From Nemophila menziesii (lineage: Eukaryota > Streptophyta > Magnoliopsida > Boraginales > Hydrophyllaceae), in the NCBI GenBank assembly GCA_029959085.1, contig JARWIR010000007.1:43761137-43825136 (forward strand): a DNA stretch of 64,000 nt. Direction: 5' to 3'. Both the position numbers and the translations under genes were made by a program. Numbering within the stretch: the first letter of the stretch is position 1; each line of letters opens with the position of its first letter. Of the stretch, positions 10,855 to 21,631 are shown one piece after another. The notes under the pieces are model-generated. The model did no database searches. It worked only from the letters and a program-made list of their open reading frames with translations, and was not told the origin of the DNA.

Positions 10855-11115
10855 CCGAGGGGTGAATGTTGGTGATCAAAGATATATGATCTTAAGCTAA
10901 AGTTGTGCTGGCGGTTTGTGAGTTGAAGAGGAAGTGCGAGGGATGAATGTTAGAAGACAAGAAGGTGACTTAACATGGAATCTTAAATTTGTCCATGGAG
11001 ATTCATTATTGGTGGTGGTGGGTTATGATCTAAGGACTCAATTTGTTCATTGCTAGTGGTAGAGAGGCGATATGTGGAGTTGGTGAGCTGAGGAATATGT
11101 GTGACGTCACCCATA
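10855..11115. repeat. Copy 2 of a duplicated ~270-bp segment
   Basis: Direct repeat of 8400-8660 with scattered substitutions and small indels. About 2.4 kb separates the copies. Confidence 0.75.
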
Positions 11116-11329
11116 AACAATCTTGCTTTTGGAATTCCGAACTACACCACTTTTTCATTTGTTTTTACATTATTATTCTTTTTCTTTCTTTGAAGTAATT
11201 TTTTTCTTGTAATATAAGCAAGTTATAACATTGAAATAATATAACTAAATTTTTTTTTATATGCTCAATGAAAAATATAGTTTGCATAGTGAAAAAAATA
11301 AACATACGCAGGGTTCGACGTTGAGAGTT

Positions 11330-11600
11330 CAGTAATGCCACCAGAGCTACAAAGTGTTAAAATCATGTTCAATGTTAAAATCACGCTTAAATACTTATGC
11401 TTAGGGAACAATAATATGCTCAGTGCCAAACACTATGCGCTCAATGTCAAAATCACGCTTGGTGTTAAAAGCACGCCCAGTGTCACCACTGATGTTGGCA
11501 TGCATACGACGGTATTCAGTGTTACTTAGAGATGCTCAATGTCACTGTCAGAGATACTCAGTGTTGTTGTCGAAGATGATTAGTGTTGTTGTATGAGATA
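11330..11600 (+). repeat. Degenerate tandem repeat around GCTCAATGTCAAAATCACG
   Basis: About ten drifting copies of an 18-20 bp motif (CTCAGTGTC/CTCAATGTTAAAATCAC). The 64-residue frame at 11335 is a by-product of the repeat. Confidence 0.65.
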
Positions 11601-11649
11601 GCACACCGACGAGGACTAGCTAGTGCTCAGGTTCCCCAACAATACTTTG

Positions 11650-12890
11650 TATCATTGTTGAAGATATTTAATATTTACTTGAATTTTTTTTACATTTTAT
11701 CTTATTCAATATTTGAGTTTTAGTTGAACTTTATATTTTGAATGATTTTTTTTCTGTAAGGATGATTGAGATTCATTTGATTTATTAAAATTAAAACGTA
11801 TATATTTTAGTAATATATACTTTTAATTTTTAATTTAAAAAAGTACTCACAGTTACGAATAACCTGACTAGAGAGTCTTCTTAAGCAAAACACTAGTTAG
11901 GTAAAAGATTGGAAAACAAGCACTCCTTTAAAAACAACCTGAGCTCTGGCACTCTGATCGTGGTTCAGCCACCGCCTTTTTGAAATACGGTTATTGAATG
12001 ACCATCTTTTCTTAATAATAGATTATTTCTGTTTAAGTAAATACGGCCATTGACTGACCCCTTTTACTTAAAATACAAGGAAAAAAAATCCATATATAAT
12101 TAATTTATAAAAACATATCATTTCCATATTGTTTCCAAATTCAGTTAGTTCTATAAAAAGAATTATAATTTATTTATACATAATTTAATTAATATATATC
12201 TTTATAACTGAAACACAATCAATGGTTAATTATATATATGAAAGATTAACTATAACGATAATATATAAACAGAAACAAATTAATTATATATGGAAATTTA
12301 ATTTTTTTTCGTGTTTAAGTAAATACGGTTATTTAATGACTGTTTTTTTAAAATACAAATTAAGTGAAAGACGATTATCGAGTGAACGGTGTTCTTTCGT
12401 TAACCTATTATCAATCAATGTTTGTTTTTTAAAAGAAGCGGTGGTCGCTTATGGGTAAGACTTTTATCCAATATTGGATGATCTAATATTCATATTATGG
12501 TCATTGATAATTATAATAGAACACATGTCATTAGATTAATAAGTTAGTTATTTTGTAAATTTAAAACCTAGGTTATGTGTATTAATATTATTAGTGTAAG
12601 ATCATTTAATATTGGATGGAACAATTTTCCAATTCTTATTTACCAAAGTTTTTTTATCAAATAGTGTTATACATTAAAAAAAAAAAAAAAAAGCGCTCCC
12701 GACTCGTATTTTAGTTAATACCATCAGGGGCATTTGGGTCAGGTCATAATGGAAGGTATATGATTACCAATTATTAGACAACACTATTGACTGTATTTTC
12801 TTTTTGTTCGAGTAGGAAAGTAAAAAGACTAGTAAAAAGACTAGTGTGTGTTTTTAAGTAGTGACGACGACGCGGAATGGACTAAAATTG
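11650..12890. other. Intergenic, upstream of the RABA2 gene
   Basis: AT-rich with no supported gene. The duplicated AGTAAAAAGACTAG near 12820-12845 lies about 60-90 bases before the RABA2 start codon. No clear TATA box was identified. Confidence 0.5.
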
Positions 12891-12906
12891 ATTCCAGAGA
12901 GAAGAA

Positions 12907-14062
12907 ATGGCGAGAAGAGACGAGGAATACGACTATCTCTTCAAGGTCGTATTAATCGGCGATTCTGGTGTTGGCAAATCTAACCTCCTCTCCCGATTTA
13001 CTCGTAATGAATTCCTCTTGGAATCCAAATCCACCATCGGCGTTGAATTCGCTACCCGTACTCTCCAGGTCTACTCTCTTCTCTTCTCTCTCCTCTATAC
13101 ACACACATCTATATGTGTATCTATCTATACATGCACACTTTCCACTACTTCAATATGCAACTCTTTGTTTATTTGTTTAGCTTTGAAAATCATACTCTTT
13201 CCCTGCGATTTATGCTGTTTATTTTGATTTTATGATATTTTTTTAATTTACTTTGATCTAAGCTTTATACGAGTTTGGATCTGATGCTGTTTATTGAATT
13301 TAATAGTTCATGTTAGGCTAGTTTTCAAGTGCTTAATTCCTTTAGGTTTCAGATTGATTACATAGCATAAGAGTGATAGATGAAGATGTACGATCAGGAA
13401 TTAGTGTTGTCAGATTCATATAGTTACAGTAAAATCCAGGAATTTTCTTCAGTTTACTAAAGAATTTCAATGAAAGCTAACTAACTTGCTATATTACAGA
13501 GTTCAATTCTATTTGCTACTTAGTTAGTTAGATAAAGATTTGAGATATTCAATATGTAGATCTTTTAATGTTTCATTAGGTTGAAGGAAGAACAATCAAA
13601 GCTCAAATATGGGACACAGCAGGTCAAGAAAGGTACAGAGCAATCACAAGTGCGTATTATCGAGGAGCATTAGGAGCACTTTTAGTATACGATGTAACTA
13701 AACCCACAACTTTCGAAAATGTAAGTCGATGGTTAAAGGAGCTTCGTGATCACGCAGATTCAAACATAGTAATCACATTAATCGGAAATAAAACCGATTT
13801 GAAACATTTACGAGCTGTAGCTACAGAAGATGCTCAAAGTTTTGCTGAGAGAGAAGGTCTTTCATTCATTGAAACATCTGCTTTAGAAGCTGTTAATGTT
13901 GAGAAAGCTTTTCAAACAATTCTTGCTGAGATTTATAGGATTATTAGTAAGAAGAGTCTTTCTGCTGAGGAGGCTAGTGGGTTGAGTATTAAGGAAGGGA
14001 AGACACTTGTGGTTGGAGCGGACGAGATTACCCCTAAGAAGACTTGTTGTTCTGCATCTTAG
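12907..14062 (+). CDS. RABA2: RABA2-type (Rab11-like) small GTPase
   Basis: Two exons, 12907-13068 and 13580-14062, joined in phase 0 by a 511-base GT-AG intron, encode 214 residues, the normal size. P-loop GDSGVGKS is at 18-25, switch I STIGVEF at 42-48, WDTAGQE at 65-71, NKTD at 124-127 and ETSA at 152-155. The C-terminus ends CCSAS with two cysteines (210-211) for geranylgeranylation. The N-terminus [15 protein letters not shown] and the [19 protein letters not shown] stretch are characteristic of plant RABA2 rather than RABA1. Known role of the family: traffic at the trans-Golgi/early endosome and growing cell plate. The single intron just after switch I is the usual position in plant RABA genes. 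It is convergent with the RABD1 gene. No damage seen. Confidence 0.96.
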
Positions 14063-15242
14063 AGGATACCTACCCTTTCTATTGGTCTATTGTGTTGAAT
14101 TGAACTTGTAATTCGTTTCATTAAACTTGTTGCGTTTCTGTGAATTTGGTTGTTTTTTATTGTACTATTGACTTGCATTTTCTGAGTAGATATGGTAAGG
14201 TACATGAATTTGTTGGTTCCTTTTCGTATGATGTTGAATTGCTTCCTTTTACATGCTTAGGAAAGGTGTTTTTTTGGGGATTTATTAACATAATTGTAAG
14301 AAATTACATACATAGACTGTAAAAAGGGGTACAATCTCGACAAATAATAACCACAATAAGAAACACATTTTGACTCCACTACACACGTAACAAGCACAAA
14401 TGCATAATACTAATAACAAAGAACAGGTATATATAACAAACAAAATCCAACAACTAGAAATACTACTTAAAAATGTATCATAGGAACATATAAGAAACAT
14501 GCAAACCTTTCCCGAGCTGAACTACGAAAGCTAAGAAAACCTATCTTCATCTTCGTGCAAACTAAAACCAAACCTTATGCTTTAATCGAACAGAAAGCTT
14601 CTATTGCTATCACGGATTCAAAGATGTAACGAGCTAGAAGAAAGATGAATCTTACTTGTATCGAAGGTAAAAGTTGAAATGATCAAGTGTGTACAAAAAA
14701 AGTATAATTAACTTTTGTTCAAAATCAACTAATCGGGTCGAATTTGAGGACTTGGTGAAAAAAGTTGAAAAAATGGTTGAATTTGAGAAAGGATTTGGTG
14801 AAAAAAGATGAAAAAATAGGAAGATGACGATGATTGTAAAAGAGTTTTGGAGAGTTATAGAAGTTTCCCTCTAGAGAATCTTCTCCACATCAATTAATCT
14901 CAATTTTCCATTGACTTAGATTGGAAAATAACTAGAAAGAATTGCGATAACTAGTAAATCTTTACTAGTAATTGACCACGAAAGAACATGTACACGTTTA
15001 ACGAATCAAATATCACTAGAAAACATGCACAACTACATAAGATCATTTTTTCAATCCACAAACTTCAACACCCACAAGTAGAGTCCACTTTCCTTACTTT
15101 AAACATTCAGAATTACCAAAAAAGGTAAATCCACAAGACAATTAACCAATAAGTGCACATAGCATATTTAGTTACTAGCTATATTACTGTTTCCTTAATA
15201 AAGTACTAATAGCATATTACATATTATCCATACGATGGTTAA
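14063..15242. other. Convergent intergenic region and 3' UTRs
   Basis: Holds the 3' ends of the two tail-to-tail Rab genes. AT-rich; the short open frames within it are not supported. Confidence 0.6.
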
Positions 15243-15784
15243 CTAACTACAACAGTTACTCTTCTGTTCAATCGGCTCTCCTTTAATCTGAACCGTTGAT
15301 GTATTCCTGCTTGCACTTGGCTTACTACTCATTCTACACACCACAAACACAATAACATTAATTAACATCACTTTCCAATTTTAACCCTGTTTAACAAATA
15401 ATTAAACTTATTTTACTTTTTCTTAATCTCCCCTGCCATTGTTAAGAAAGCTTGCTCCACGTTAATGGAATCTTTTGCACTAGTTTCGAGAAAAGGGATC
15501 CCAAGCTCATCTGCTAATGCCTGAAATACGTGTTCGAAATAAATAACCGAATAATATTTAACTTTTAATTACAAAACTAACCTTTCCAGTTTGAGTATCT
15601 ACAACTTTGCTCTCAATTAAATCACATTTGTTCCCCACTAAAAGCTTGCACACACTTTCATTTGCGTATCTATGAATCTCATTTAGCCATTGCTTCACAT
15701 TGTTGAAGCTCTCCATATCAGTAACATCGTACACAATCTATCATAATACACATATCAATTGTAATAAACACAGATTCTAGTATG

Positions 15785-15823
<39 letters not shown>

Positions 15824-16670
15824 ACATATATGGATCATAATATTTAAATATTTAAAAATAATGAGATTCTCACGATAATTCCATGTGCTCCGCGATAGTA
15901 ACTGCTTGTTATGGTTCGAAAACGTTCCTGTCCAGCTGTATCCCACTGAAACCACAAAGGAAATATATTTATTATAAGCACAATTGGTCCCTGTGTAGAG
16001 CACAATGGTCAAATATAGCCCAATGTTTCAAAAAGTTGCAAATCTACCCCTATAATCACATAATTACGGTTGCTTCTTTAGTAATACATGAGTTTATTTT
16101 TTCTGTTTCGCATAACATATGGACAAAGAGTGCAATAAACGTGAGGTTTATATTAATATGAATTTATAAAGATCAATTTTACTCACAATTTGTAGCTTGA
16201 TCGTCTTCGCTTCGTGCTCAATAGTCCGAATTTTCTGAAACATTTACAAGGACATAACACGGAGATTAGATGATCTAAATGATCAAAAACTTTACACAAT
16301 ATAATACATAGAGAAATACTTACAAAATCAACTCCGATAGTACTTATATAACTGTCCACATAGGAATCATCCTGAAATACATGAAGCAAGTATCATCATT
16401 TTCAAATAATACTAACTAGATTTTTGAAGAAAAACATAAAAATAAAAGAAATTGAAGTGAACATACAGCGAATCTGATAAGAAGACAAGATTTTCCGACT
16501 GATGAATCTCCGATAAGCAAAAGCTTGAACAAGTAATCACTGTATACAAAAAATAAAAAACAATTCAATTTTTGAAATTAGCCTTTTTCTTTATTTAAGC
16601 AAAAATAATATAGAAAATCTACGAGCAAAGAAAGTTATAAAAGGGGAAAATCTTACTATTCGCTGCTCAT
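15243..16670 (-). CDS. RABD1: RABD1-type (Rab1-like) small GTPase
   Basis: Eight exons on the minus strand: 16670-16657, 16539-16467, 16371-16324, 16234-16187, 15945-15874, 15737-15582, 15520-15417 and 15333-15243. All junctions are GT-AG and keep frame, giving 201 residues. GDSSVGKS is at 15-22, [11 protein letters not shown] (switch I) at 35-45, WDTAGQE at 62-68, NKCD at 121-124, ETSAK at 149-153, and a C-terminal NCCS with Cys 199-200 for prenylation. GDSSVGKS together with [12 protein letters not shown] and [20 protein letters not shown] separates RABD1 from RABD2. Known role: ER-to-Golgi and early secretory transport. The first exon is only 14 bases and would be missed by ORF scanning. 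The gene appears intact. Confidence 0.95.
15786..15820. repeat. (TA)n microsatellite in RABD1 intron 5
   Basis: About 17 consecutive TA units inside the intron between exons 5 and 6 of the RABD1 gene. Confidence 0.95.
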
Positions 16671-16715
16671 TTTTCTTTTGGTGTAATTCTAAAGCTCTGG
16701 GAGAGTGAAAGTTTT

Positions 16716-16722
16716 TTATATA
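16716..16722 (-). promoter_or_regulatory. Probable TATA box of RABD1
   Basis: Minus-strand TATATAA followed by an A run lies 46 bases upstream of the RABD1 start codon, allowing a short leader that contains a CT-rich CTTTCACTCTCCC stretch. Confidence 0.6.
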
Positions 16723-16739
16723 AGGATTGAATAGTTTGA

Positions 16740-17590
16740 GACTTTAAGTTATGTTTGTTTGTTTGCTAAGAAAGGAAAAGAACTCTACGAAGGAAATGAC
16801 GTATTCCTCCCTGTATTTACTATTTTACCCCTTCCATGTATAGTTTTTTTTTTTTGGTCGAAAGTTTCCATGAATAGTTTTGACAAAAAAATAAATAGTT
16901 TTATTCATAAGAAAATATAACACCCTTCATTAACTGCCACTCTAAAGTAATTATGAAGAGATTAAACAGGGTTATTGATAAGATTCATGTAATTATGCTT
17001 ATAATTTGCAAAACATTAGGTATTGTATTAGTAATATATATTCACTCAACACAATTTTTAAAAAAGATCGTGAAATGACATTATAAAGATTTTTTTATAG
17101 AAAAATAAAATGGCTTAAGAAAAACATATTGCCTATTAATATACTCAACGTGTGGGCTTGTCTGTCATATTCAAATAAAATACGTGTGGGCTTGTCTGTC
17201 ATATTCAAATACAATGAATTCACCTTATAGCATACAAGCATCACCTTTTATGAGATAAATGACTATTAAGTTTCTTTAGTTTTGCCACTTTATATCTTTT
17301 GCTTTTTTGTCCTTTCCTTAAACATTTTTTTGAATGTGGAGGAGCATATATGAATCATGACGCGAACGATGTGACCGTCCTTTTCCTATTTTGTTTTGTG
17401 AATTCACACTAATGATTTCTTTTAATGTCGGTAAGATATTGGAGATAATCTTATTAGTCTATGAGAACATATGGTTAGATTTGTTTTTAAAGATTCATCA
17501 CTCAATTTTATAAATAATCAAATATTAATATCTTAAAATACCTAATCTTAGTGAGTACTGAATATCAACTTACTATTATATGTGTTTTTC
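16740..17590. other. Intergenic with one 35-bp direct repeat
   Basis: No gene supported. A unit beginning CGTGTGGGCTTGTCTGTCAT is repeated in tandem at about 17149-17213 with a single difference. Confidence 0.6.
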
Positions 17591-17594
17591 AATT

Positions 17595-18808
17595 ATGATC
17601 ACCTCCGGCGCCGTCATCCGGGTACTTAAATATTTTATTGAGTACTCAAAAAATTTATTGTATATGAAAAATAAATAAGTATCAGAAAAAAAACACTAAA
17701 TGTTGGGGAAAAACCATTGAGTAAAAGAAAAAACACTGAATTTAAAAGAAAAATTGCTGAGTATTGGAAAAAAATACTAAGTATCTGGAAAAAAACTAAG
17801 TATACTCAGTAATTTACCGAGTAGGCTAAACAAAACCATTAGATATCCCTAAGAAATACTGAGTATTCCAAAAAAACACTAAATACCCAAAAATAATGCA
17901 TGAAAATTATTTATGGTATCGGAAAATAAGGATACATATTTATTCAAGGAAAGAGCACTAACTAAGAAAATGAAATTAAACTACTTAAAAGTTAATTACA
18001 ATAAAACTAAAAAAGATGATTATATTAAAAAACAGAAAAAAATGTTTGCAATGAGCTAACATCGATGCTGACATCGTCTTCTCTAAAAAATAAATTTAAT
18101 TAGCTACAACTCCATGGATCTACTGCTTCTGCCTCTCGCCATGGATCTGAAGCAACTCCTAGAGGCGTAGAAAGGTGGAACGACAGAGCATCATGGATGT
18201 TTCAGCTCAGGATGATAATGGCGCTCGGAATTTGCTAGAGCTTCGTCCAATGGATTTGTCATGGACTTCGAAAAATAGCATAAACTACTTCATATCTGAA
18301 ACCTAGCTTCCATGGCAGAAACTCGATGCTTCATAACTTTGAATCACCACTGTAACTGTTGTTGTTGCTTGAGATCTCCATGGTTGGCCACAAACAGAAA
18401 TTGAACATAAAGCTTCCTTGTCTGAAGCTCAATTCCACCCAAGTTTTTACCGGAAAATAGAAAGCTTCCTGAAGATCTACATGGCTGCAATTTTGAAGCT
18501 ATTCATGGCTGCGATTTTGAGTTGATTATTAGGGTTTTGAAATTAAAAAGAAGCTGATGGGCTAGGGTGGGGAGAGGAGAGAGGTAAGAGAGTCTTTAGT
18601 TTTTTTTATTTTATGTGTATAAATTAGTATATATAGTATTTACAAAAACAAATGGGGGTATATTAGGTAATGTAAAAATTGAGAAAATAGGTTTACAGTG
18701 TTAAATCTTATTAATGATCTTTTGTAAAAAAGAGTGGATTGGGTGGAGGTGTTTGGGTCTTGAGGGGATTTTTCAAGACCCGTCGGGTAAAAGTCTCTAT
18801 TTTAATCA
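17595..18808 (-). mobile_element. Gene-like repeat family, copy D
   Basis: Minus-strand member of the family also seen at 40365-41815, 41857-43230 and 43600-45035. Its 5' end (right side) reads GAGACTTTTACCCGACGGGT then CTTGAAAA. About 170 bases on is the conserved core CTATATATACTAAT (18623-18636), then a pyrimidine-rich leader (about 18560-18600). Next comes a GC-richer body with repeated CAGCCATG-type pieces, then an AT-rich tail full of ACTGAGTAT/TACTCA motifs, ending near CTCCGGCGCCGTCATCC. No long open frame exists. It looks like a non-autonomous element or a decayed captured gene; class unknown. Confidence 0.5.
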
Positions 18809-18809
18809 A

Positions 18810-19590
18810 TATGTGATAAGAGTATCCTTGCCAAAATCTTTGTTAATAGAGTTTTGTTTCGTTGTTGGAGTTGGACATGAGCGAAGACGATAAAATGTGA
18901 AAAAATTAAGTAAAAAGGACATGAGAAATTTAAAGGATTAAATAGATAATGTTCAAAAAGATAGTACAAAGTACTCTAACCCCAGAAGCAACTATCGACC
19001 TTTTTATGAATATTAGTTACCATATATGTTTAAATGGTAATTGATTATGTTAAGTTGTATTATGATAATTAATATTAAAACTGAAAATATACTTATAAAA
19101 AAGAATAATAATCTCCTCTTCAAAGATGTTGTGAATATGGAAGGGTTTAGGAATTAGGACAGGGCCACTTATCCACACATTATCTCGCAAAAGAAAAATG
19201 AACCCTCAAAACATGTGTCATTCCCCCTTCCCCTTTGCGTCTTGCCTCTCTTTGCTCTTTAAATCACCGTGATATTAGGTCTACCCACAGATTATATTAA
19301 TATAATGCTAAAAAATATCAATTTATTAAGTAAAAAATTTAAAATTTAGAAGGACGATACTTGATTGGTTAGTTATTCAGTACAATTATAAAATTATGAT
19401 GTGTGTACTACATTCACAGAGGTTGCAGGGGTTAGGCTATAATAGAGTTATATAGACCTCCACCTTAGAGATATAGTAAGAGTTTCCTATTATTTTCGGT
19501 CTCAAATGCATAGATAAATAATATATATAAAAATAGTCAGAGATAATTGGTGAATAGAAAAATAAGAACATTTACTTAGTATTAAGGGTT
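18810..19590. other. Intergenic, no recognised gene
   Basis: AT-rich flank on the left of the tRNA-Lys array. No supported feature. Confidence 0.5.
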
Positions 19591-19597
19591 AAAAAAA

Positions 19598-19677
19598 GCA
19601 TGTTTAGCTCAATTAGGAGAGCGCAAGACTCTTAACCTTGTGGTTGTGACTTGTGAGTTCGAGCCTCTTGGTGAGTA
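19598..19677 (+). pseudogene. tRNA-Lys unit 1, degenerate
   Basis: Anticodon CTT kept, but GCATGTTTAG replaces GCCCGTCTAG, and a ~7-base insertion lies between the variable and T arms. The acceptor stem does not pair. Confidence 0.75.
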
Positions 19678-19786
19678 ATGTTTGTCTTTTTAAGCACAAT
19701 CTTCTAATTACATGTATGGACAATGGTTTGAGGAAAAATGCCCTAATTGTGTTGTCCCTTATGTTGATTTTTACGTACAAATATAT

Positions 19787-19859
19787 CCTTGTCTAGTACA
19801 ATTGGTAGTGCACAAGCCTCTTAACCTTGTGGTTGAGGGTATGATCCCCTTGTTGGGCG
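19787..19859 (+). pseudogene. tRNA-Lys unit 2, degenerate
   Basis: 73 nt, anticodon CTT. D-arm reads TAGTACAATTGGTAGTGC, and the acceptor 5' strand and T loop are altered. Confidence 0.75.
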
Positions 19860-19971
19860 ATGTATGTTGTTTTTAAACCAGCATATACAAATTACCCTTT
19901 GGTCAAGTATCTGAGGAAAAGAAACTCTAATCTGTGTTGTTCCTTGTGTTGATTTTTAGTAGTAAACATGT

Positions 19972-20032
19972 GTCTGTCTAGCTCAATTGGTAGAGTGCAA
20001 AGCTCTTATCCTTGTGTTCTCCTCGGTGGGCA
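19972..20032 (+). pseudogene. tRNA-Lys unit 3, truncated
   Basis: 5' half is recognisable with anticodon CTT, but most of the T arm (about 12 bases) is deleted, leaving about 61 nt. Confidence 0.8.
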
Positions 20033-20138
20033 ATCTATGCCAACTTTTTACCATGATCTACTTATTCAGCGTCATGGGTTTTATGAAAAGAATCACTAAT
20101 GTGTATTGTTCCTTGTATTATTTTACCTACAAGCATGT

Positions 20139-20211
20139 GCTCGTCTAGCTTAGTTGGGAGAACACAAAGCTCTTAACCTTGTGGTCAAGGGTTTGATCTC
20201 CTTCGTGGGCG
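20139..20211 (+). pseudogene. tRNA-Lys unit 4, degenerate
   Basis: 73 nt, CTT anticodon. D arm (TTAGTTGGGAGAAC) and T arm (GGGTTTGATC, losing the invariant C of TTC) are damaged. Confidence 0.75.
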
Positions 20212-20318
20212 ATATATATTGTTTTTTAACCATAACTTACTAATTACCAGTGAGGATTTGAGGAAAAGAAACTCTAATGTGTGTTGTTCCTTTTGTTGAT
20301 TTTAACCTACAAACATGT

Positions 20319-20391
20319 GCCTATCTAGCTCAGTTGGTAGAGCACAAGGCTCTTAACCTTGTGGTCGAGGATTTGATCCCTTTGGTGGGCG
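20319..20391 (+). pseudogene. tRNA-Lys unit 5, degenerate
   Basis: 73 nt with an intact D arm and CTT anticodon, but the T arm reads GGATTTGATCC and loses the B-box core. A stray copy of the 3' end (CCCCTCGGTGGTCG) follows at 20405-20418. Confidence 0.75.
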
Positions 20392-20532
20392 ATGTATATT
20401 TTCTCCCCTCGGTGGTCGATGTATGTTTATTTTAAAACCATAATCTACTGATTAACCGCGTGGTCAAGGGTTTGAAGAAAAGAAGCACTAATGTGTGTTG
20501 TTCTTGGTGCTAATTTTTACAATTTAACATGT

Positions 20533-20605
20533 GCCCGTCTAGCTCAGTTGGTAGAGCGCAAGGCTCTTAACCTTGTGGTCGAGGGTTTGAGCCCCTCAGT
20601 GGGCG
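20533..20605 (+). tRNA. trnK-CUU: tRNA-Lys(CTT), unit 6, near-canonical
   Basis: 73 nt. Acceptor 5' strand, D arm and anticodon arm (CAAGG-CTCTTAA-CCTTG) match the canonical unit 8. Two changes: the T loop has TTTGAGC instead of TTCGAGC (the universally conserved C56), and an A replaces G at position 66, unpairing one acceptor base. Probably weakened or inactive; I list it as a tRNA because the fold is otherwise complete. Confidence 0.6.
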
Positions 20606-20717
20606 ATGTATGTTACTTTTTAACCATAATATACTAATTAACCATGTGATCAAGGTTTAAAGGAAATAAAAGCTTAATGTGTGTTGTTCCACGTGTTAAT
20701 TTGTACCTGAAAACATT

Positions 20718-20760
20718 GCCCGTCTTGGTAGAGTGAAAGACTCTTAACCTTGTGGTCGAG
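20718..20760 (+). pseudogene. tRNA-Lys unit 7, truncated
   Basis: GCCCGTCT is joined directly to TGGTAGAG, deleting part of the D arm. The anticodon arm remains (CTT), but the sequence runs into spacer after GGTCGAG, with no T arm or acceptor 3' strand. Confidence 0.8.
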
Positions 20761-21012
20761 TGGTCAAGGGTTTGAATAAAAGAAATCATACCGTGATTAA
20801 AACATCATAATTAGAGACTATCTAACGCCTCAAAATTGGAAGAAAGGATTTTCCTCGTGCGAATGTGTGTTGTTCCCGTGTGTTGATTTTTAAGGGTTTG
20901 AAGAAAAGAAACCCAAATGTGTGTTGTTCCCGTGTGTTGATTTTTAAGGGTTTGAAGAAAAGAAACCCAAATGTGTGTTGTTCTATGTTTTGACTTTTAC
21001 CAACATACATGT

Positions 21013-21085
21013 GCCCGTCTAGCTCAGTTGGTAGAGCGCAAGGCTCTTAACCTTGTGGTCGAGGGTTCGAGCCCCTCGGTGGGCG
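21013..21085 (+). tRNA. trnK-CUU: tRNA-Lys(CTT), unit 8, canonical
   Basis: 73 nt without the post-transcriptional CCA. Acceptor GCCCGTC pairs with GGTGGGC, using G-T wobbles at pairs 5 and 6 and one non-pair (C7-G66 reads as C-G). The D arm is AGCTCAGTTGGTAGAGC, the anticodon stem CAAGG/CCTTG encloses CTCTTAA (anticodon CTT, reads AAG) and the T arm is GAGGG-TTCGAGC-CCCTC. A box and B box fit the Pol III consensus, and a TTTTT stop lies at 21096-21100. This is the only unit with every conserved position intact, so it is the best candidate for a working gene and reflects the array's ancestor. Confidence 0.93.
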
Positions 21086-21095
21086 ATGCATGTTA

Positions 21096-21100
21096 TTTTT
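21096..21100 (+). terminator. Pol III terminator of tRNA unit 8
   Basis: Five T residues 11 bases after the tRNA 3' end, the usual Pol III stop. Similar T runs follow most units. Confidence 0.75.
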
Positions 21101-21192
21101 AAGCATAATCTACTAATAAAGTGTGTGGTCAAGGTTTTGAAGAAAAGAAACCATGATGTGTTGTTCCATGTGTTAAATTTTCCATAACATCT

Positions 21193-21265
21193 GTTCGTCT
21201 AGCTCAGTTGGTAGAGTTTAATGCTTTTAACCTTGTGGTCGAGGGTTCGAGCACCTCGGTCGGCG
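21193..21265 (+). pseudogene. tRNA-Lys unit 9, anticodon TTT, degenerate
   Basis: 73 nt. The anticodon has changed CTT to TTT, which still reads lysine. The anticodon stem has a mismatch (TAATG opposite CCTTG) and the acceptor stem has mismatches (GTTCGTC opposite GGTCGGC). The B box GGTTCGAGCAC is nearly intact. Confidence 0.75.
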
Positions 21266-21378
21266 ATGTATGTTACTTTTTTACCATAATATACTAATTA
21301 ACCATGTGATCAAGGTTTAAAGGAAATAAAACCTTAATGTGTGTTGTTCCATGTGTTATTTTTTACATGAAAACATGT

Positions 21379-21451
21379 GCTTGTCTAGCTCAGTTGGTAG
21401 AGCGCAAGGCTATTATCCTTGGGGTTGAGAGCCCGAGCCCCTCGGTAGGCG
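21379..21451 (+). pseudogene. tRNA-Lys-derived unit 10, anticodon ATT
   Basis: 73 nt with intact D arm, but the loop reads CTATTAT, making the anticodon ATT instead of CTT. T arm GAGAG-CCCGAGC-CCCTC is damaged. Probably a pseudogene. Confidence 0.75.
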
Positions 21452-21560
21452 ATATATGTTACTTTTAACCATAATCTACTAATTAACCGTGTGCTTAAGG
21501 GTTTGAAGAAAAAAACCTAATGTGTGTTGTTCCACGTGCTAATTTGTACTTGAAAACATT

Positions 21561-21631
21561 GCCCGTCTAGCTCAGTTGGTAAAGCGCAAGGATCTTAACC
21601 TTGTGGTTGAGGGTTGAGTCTTCGATGGGCG
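21561..21631 (+). pseudogene. tRNA-Lys unit 11, degenerate
   Basis: 71 nt. 5' half nearly intact with CTT anticodon, but the T arm has lost bases (GGGTTGAGTCTTC), removing the B-box spacing. Confidence 0.75.

Noticed and set aside
20822..21010. 62-codon frame with repeated TFGFLFFKPLK peptide
   Set aside because: Lies in duplicated spacer of the tRNA array; the repetition comes from the spacer, not from a gene.
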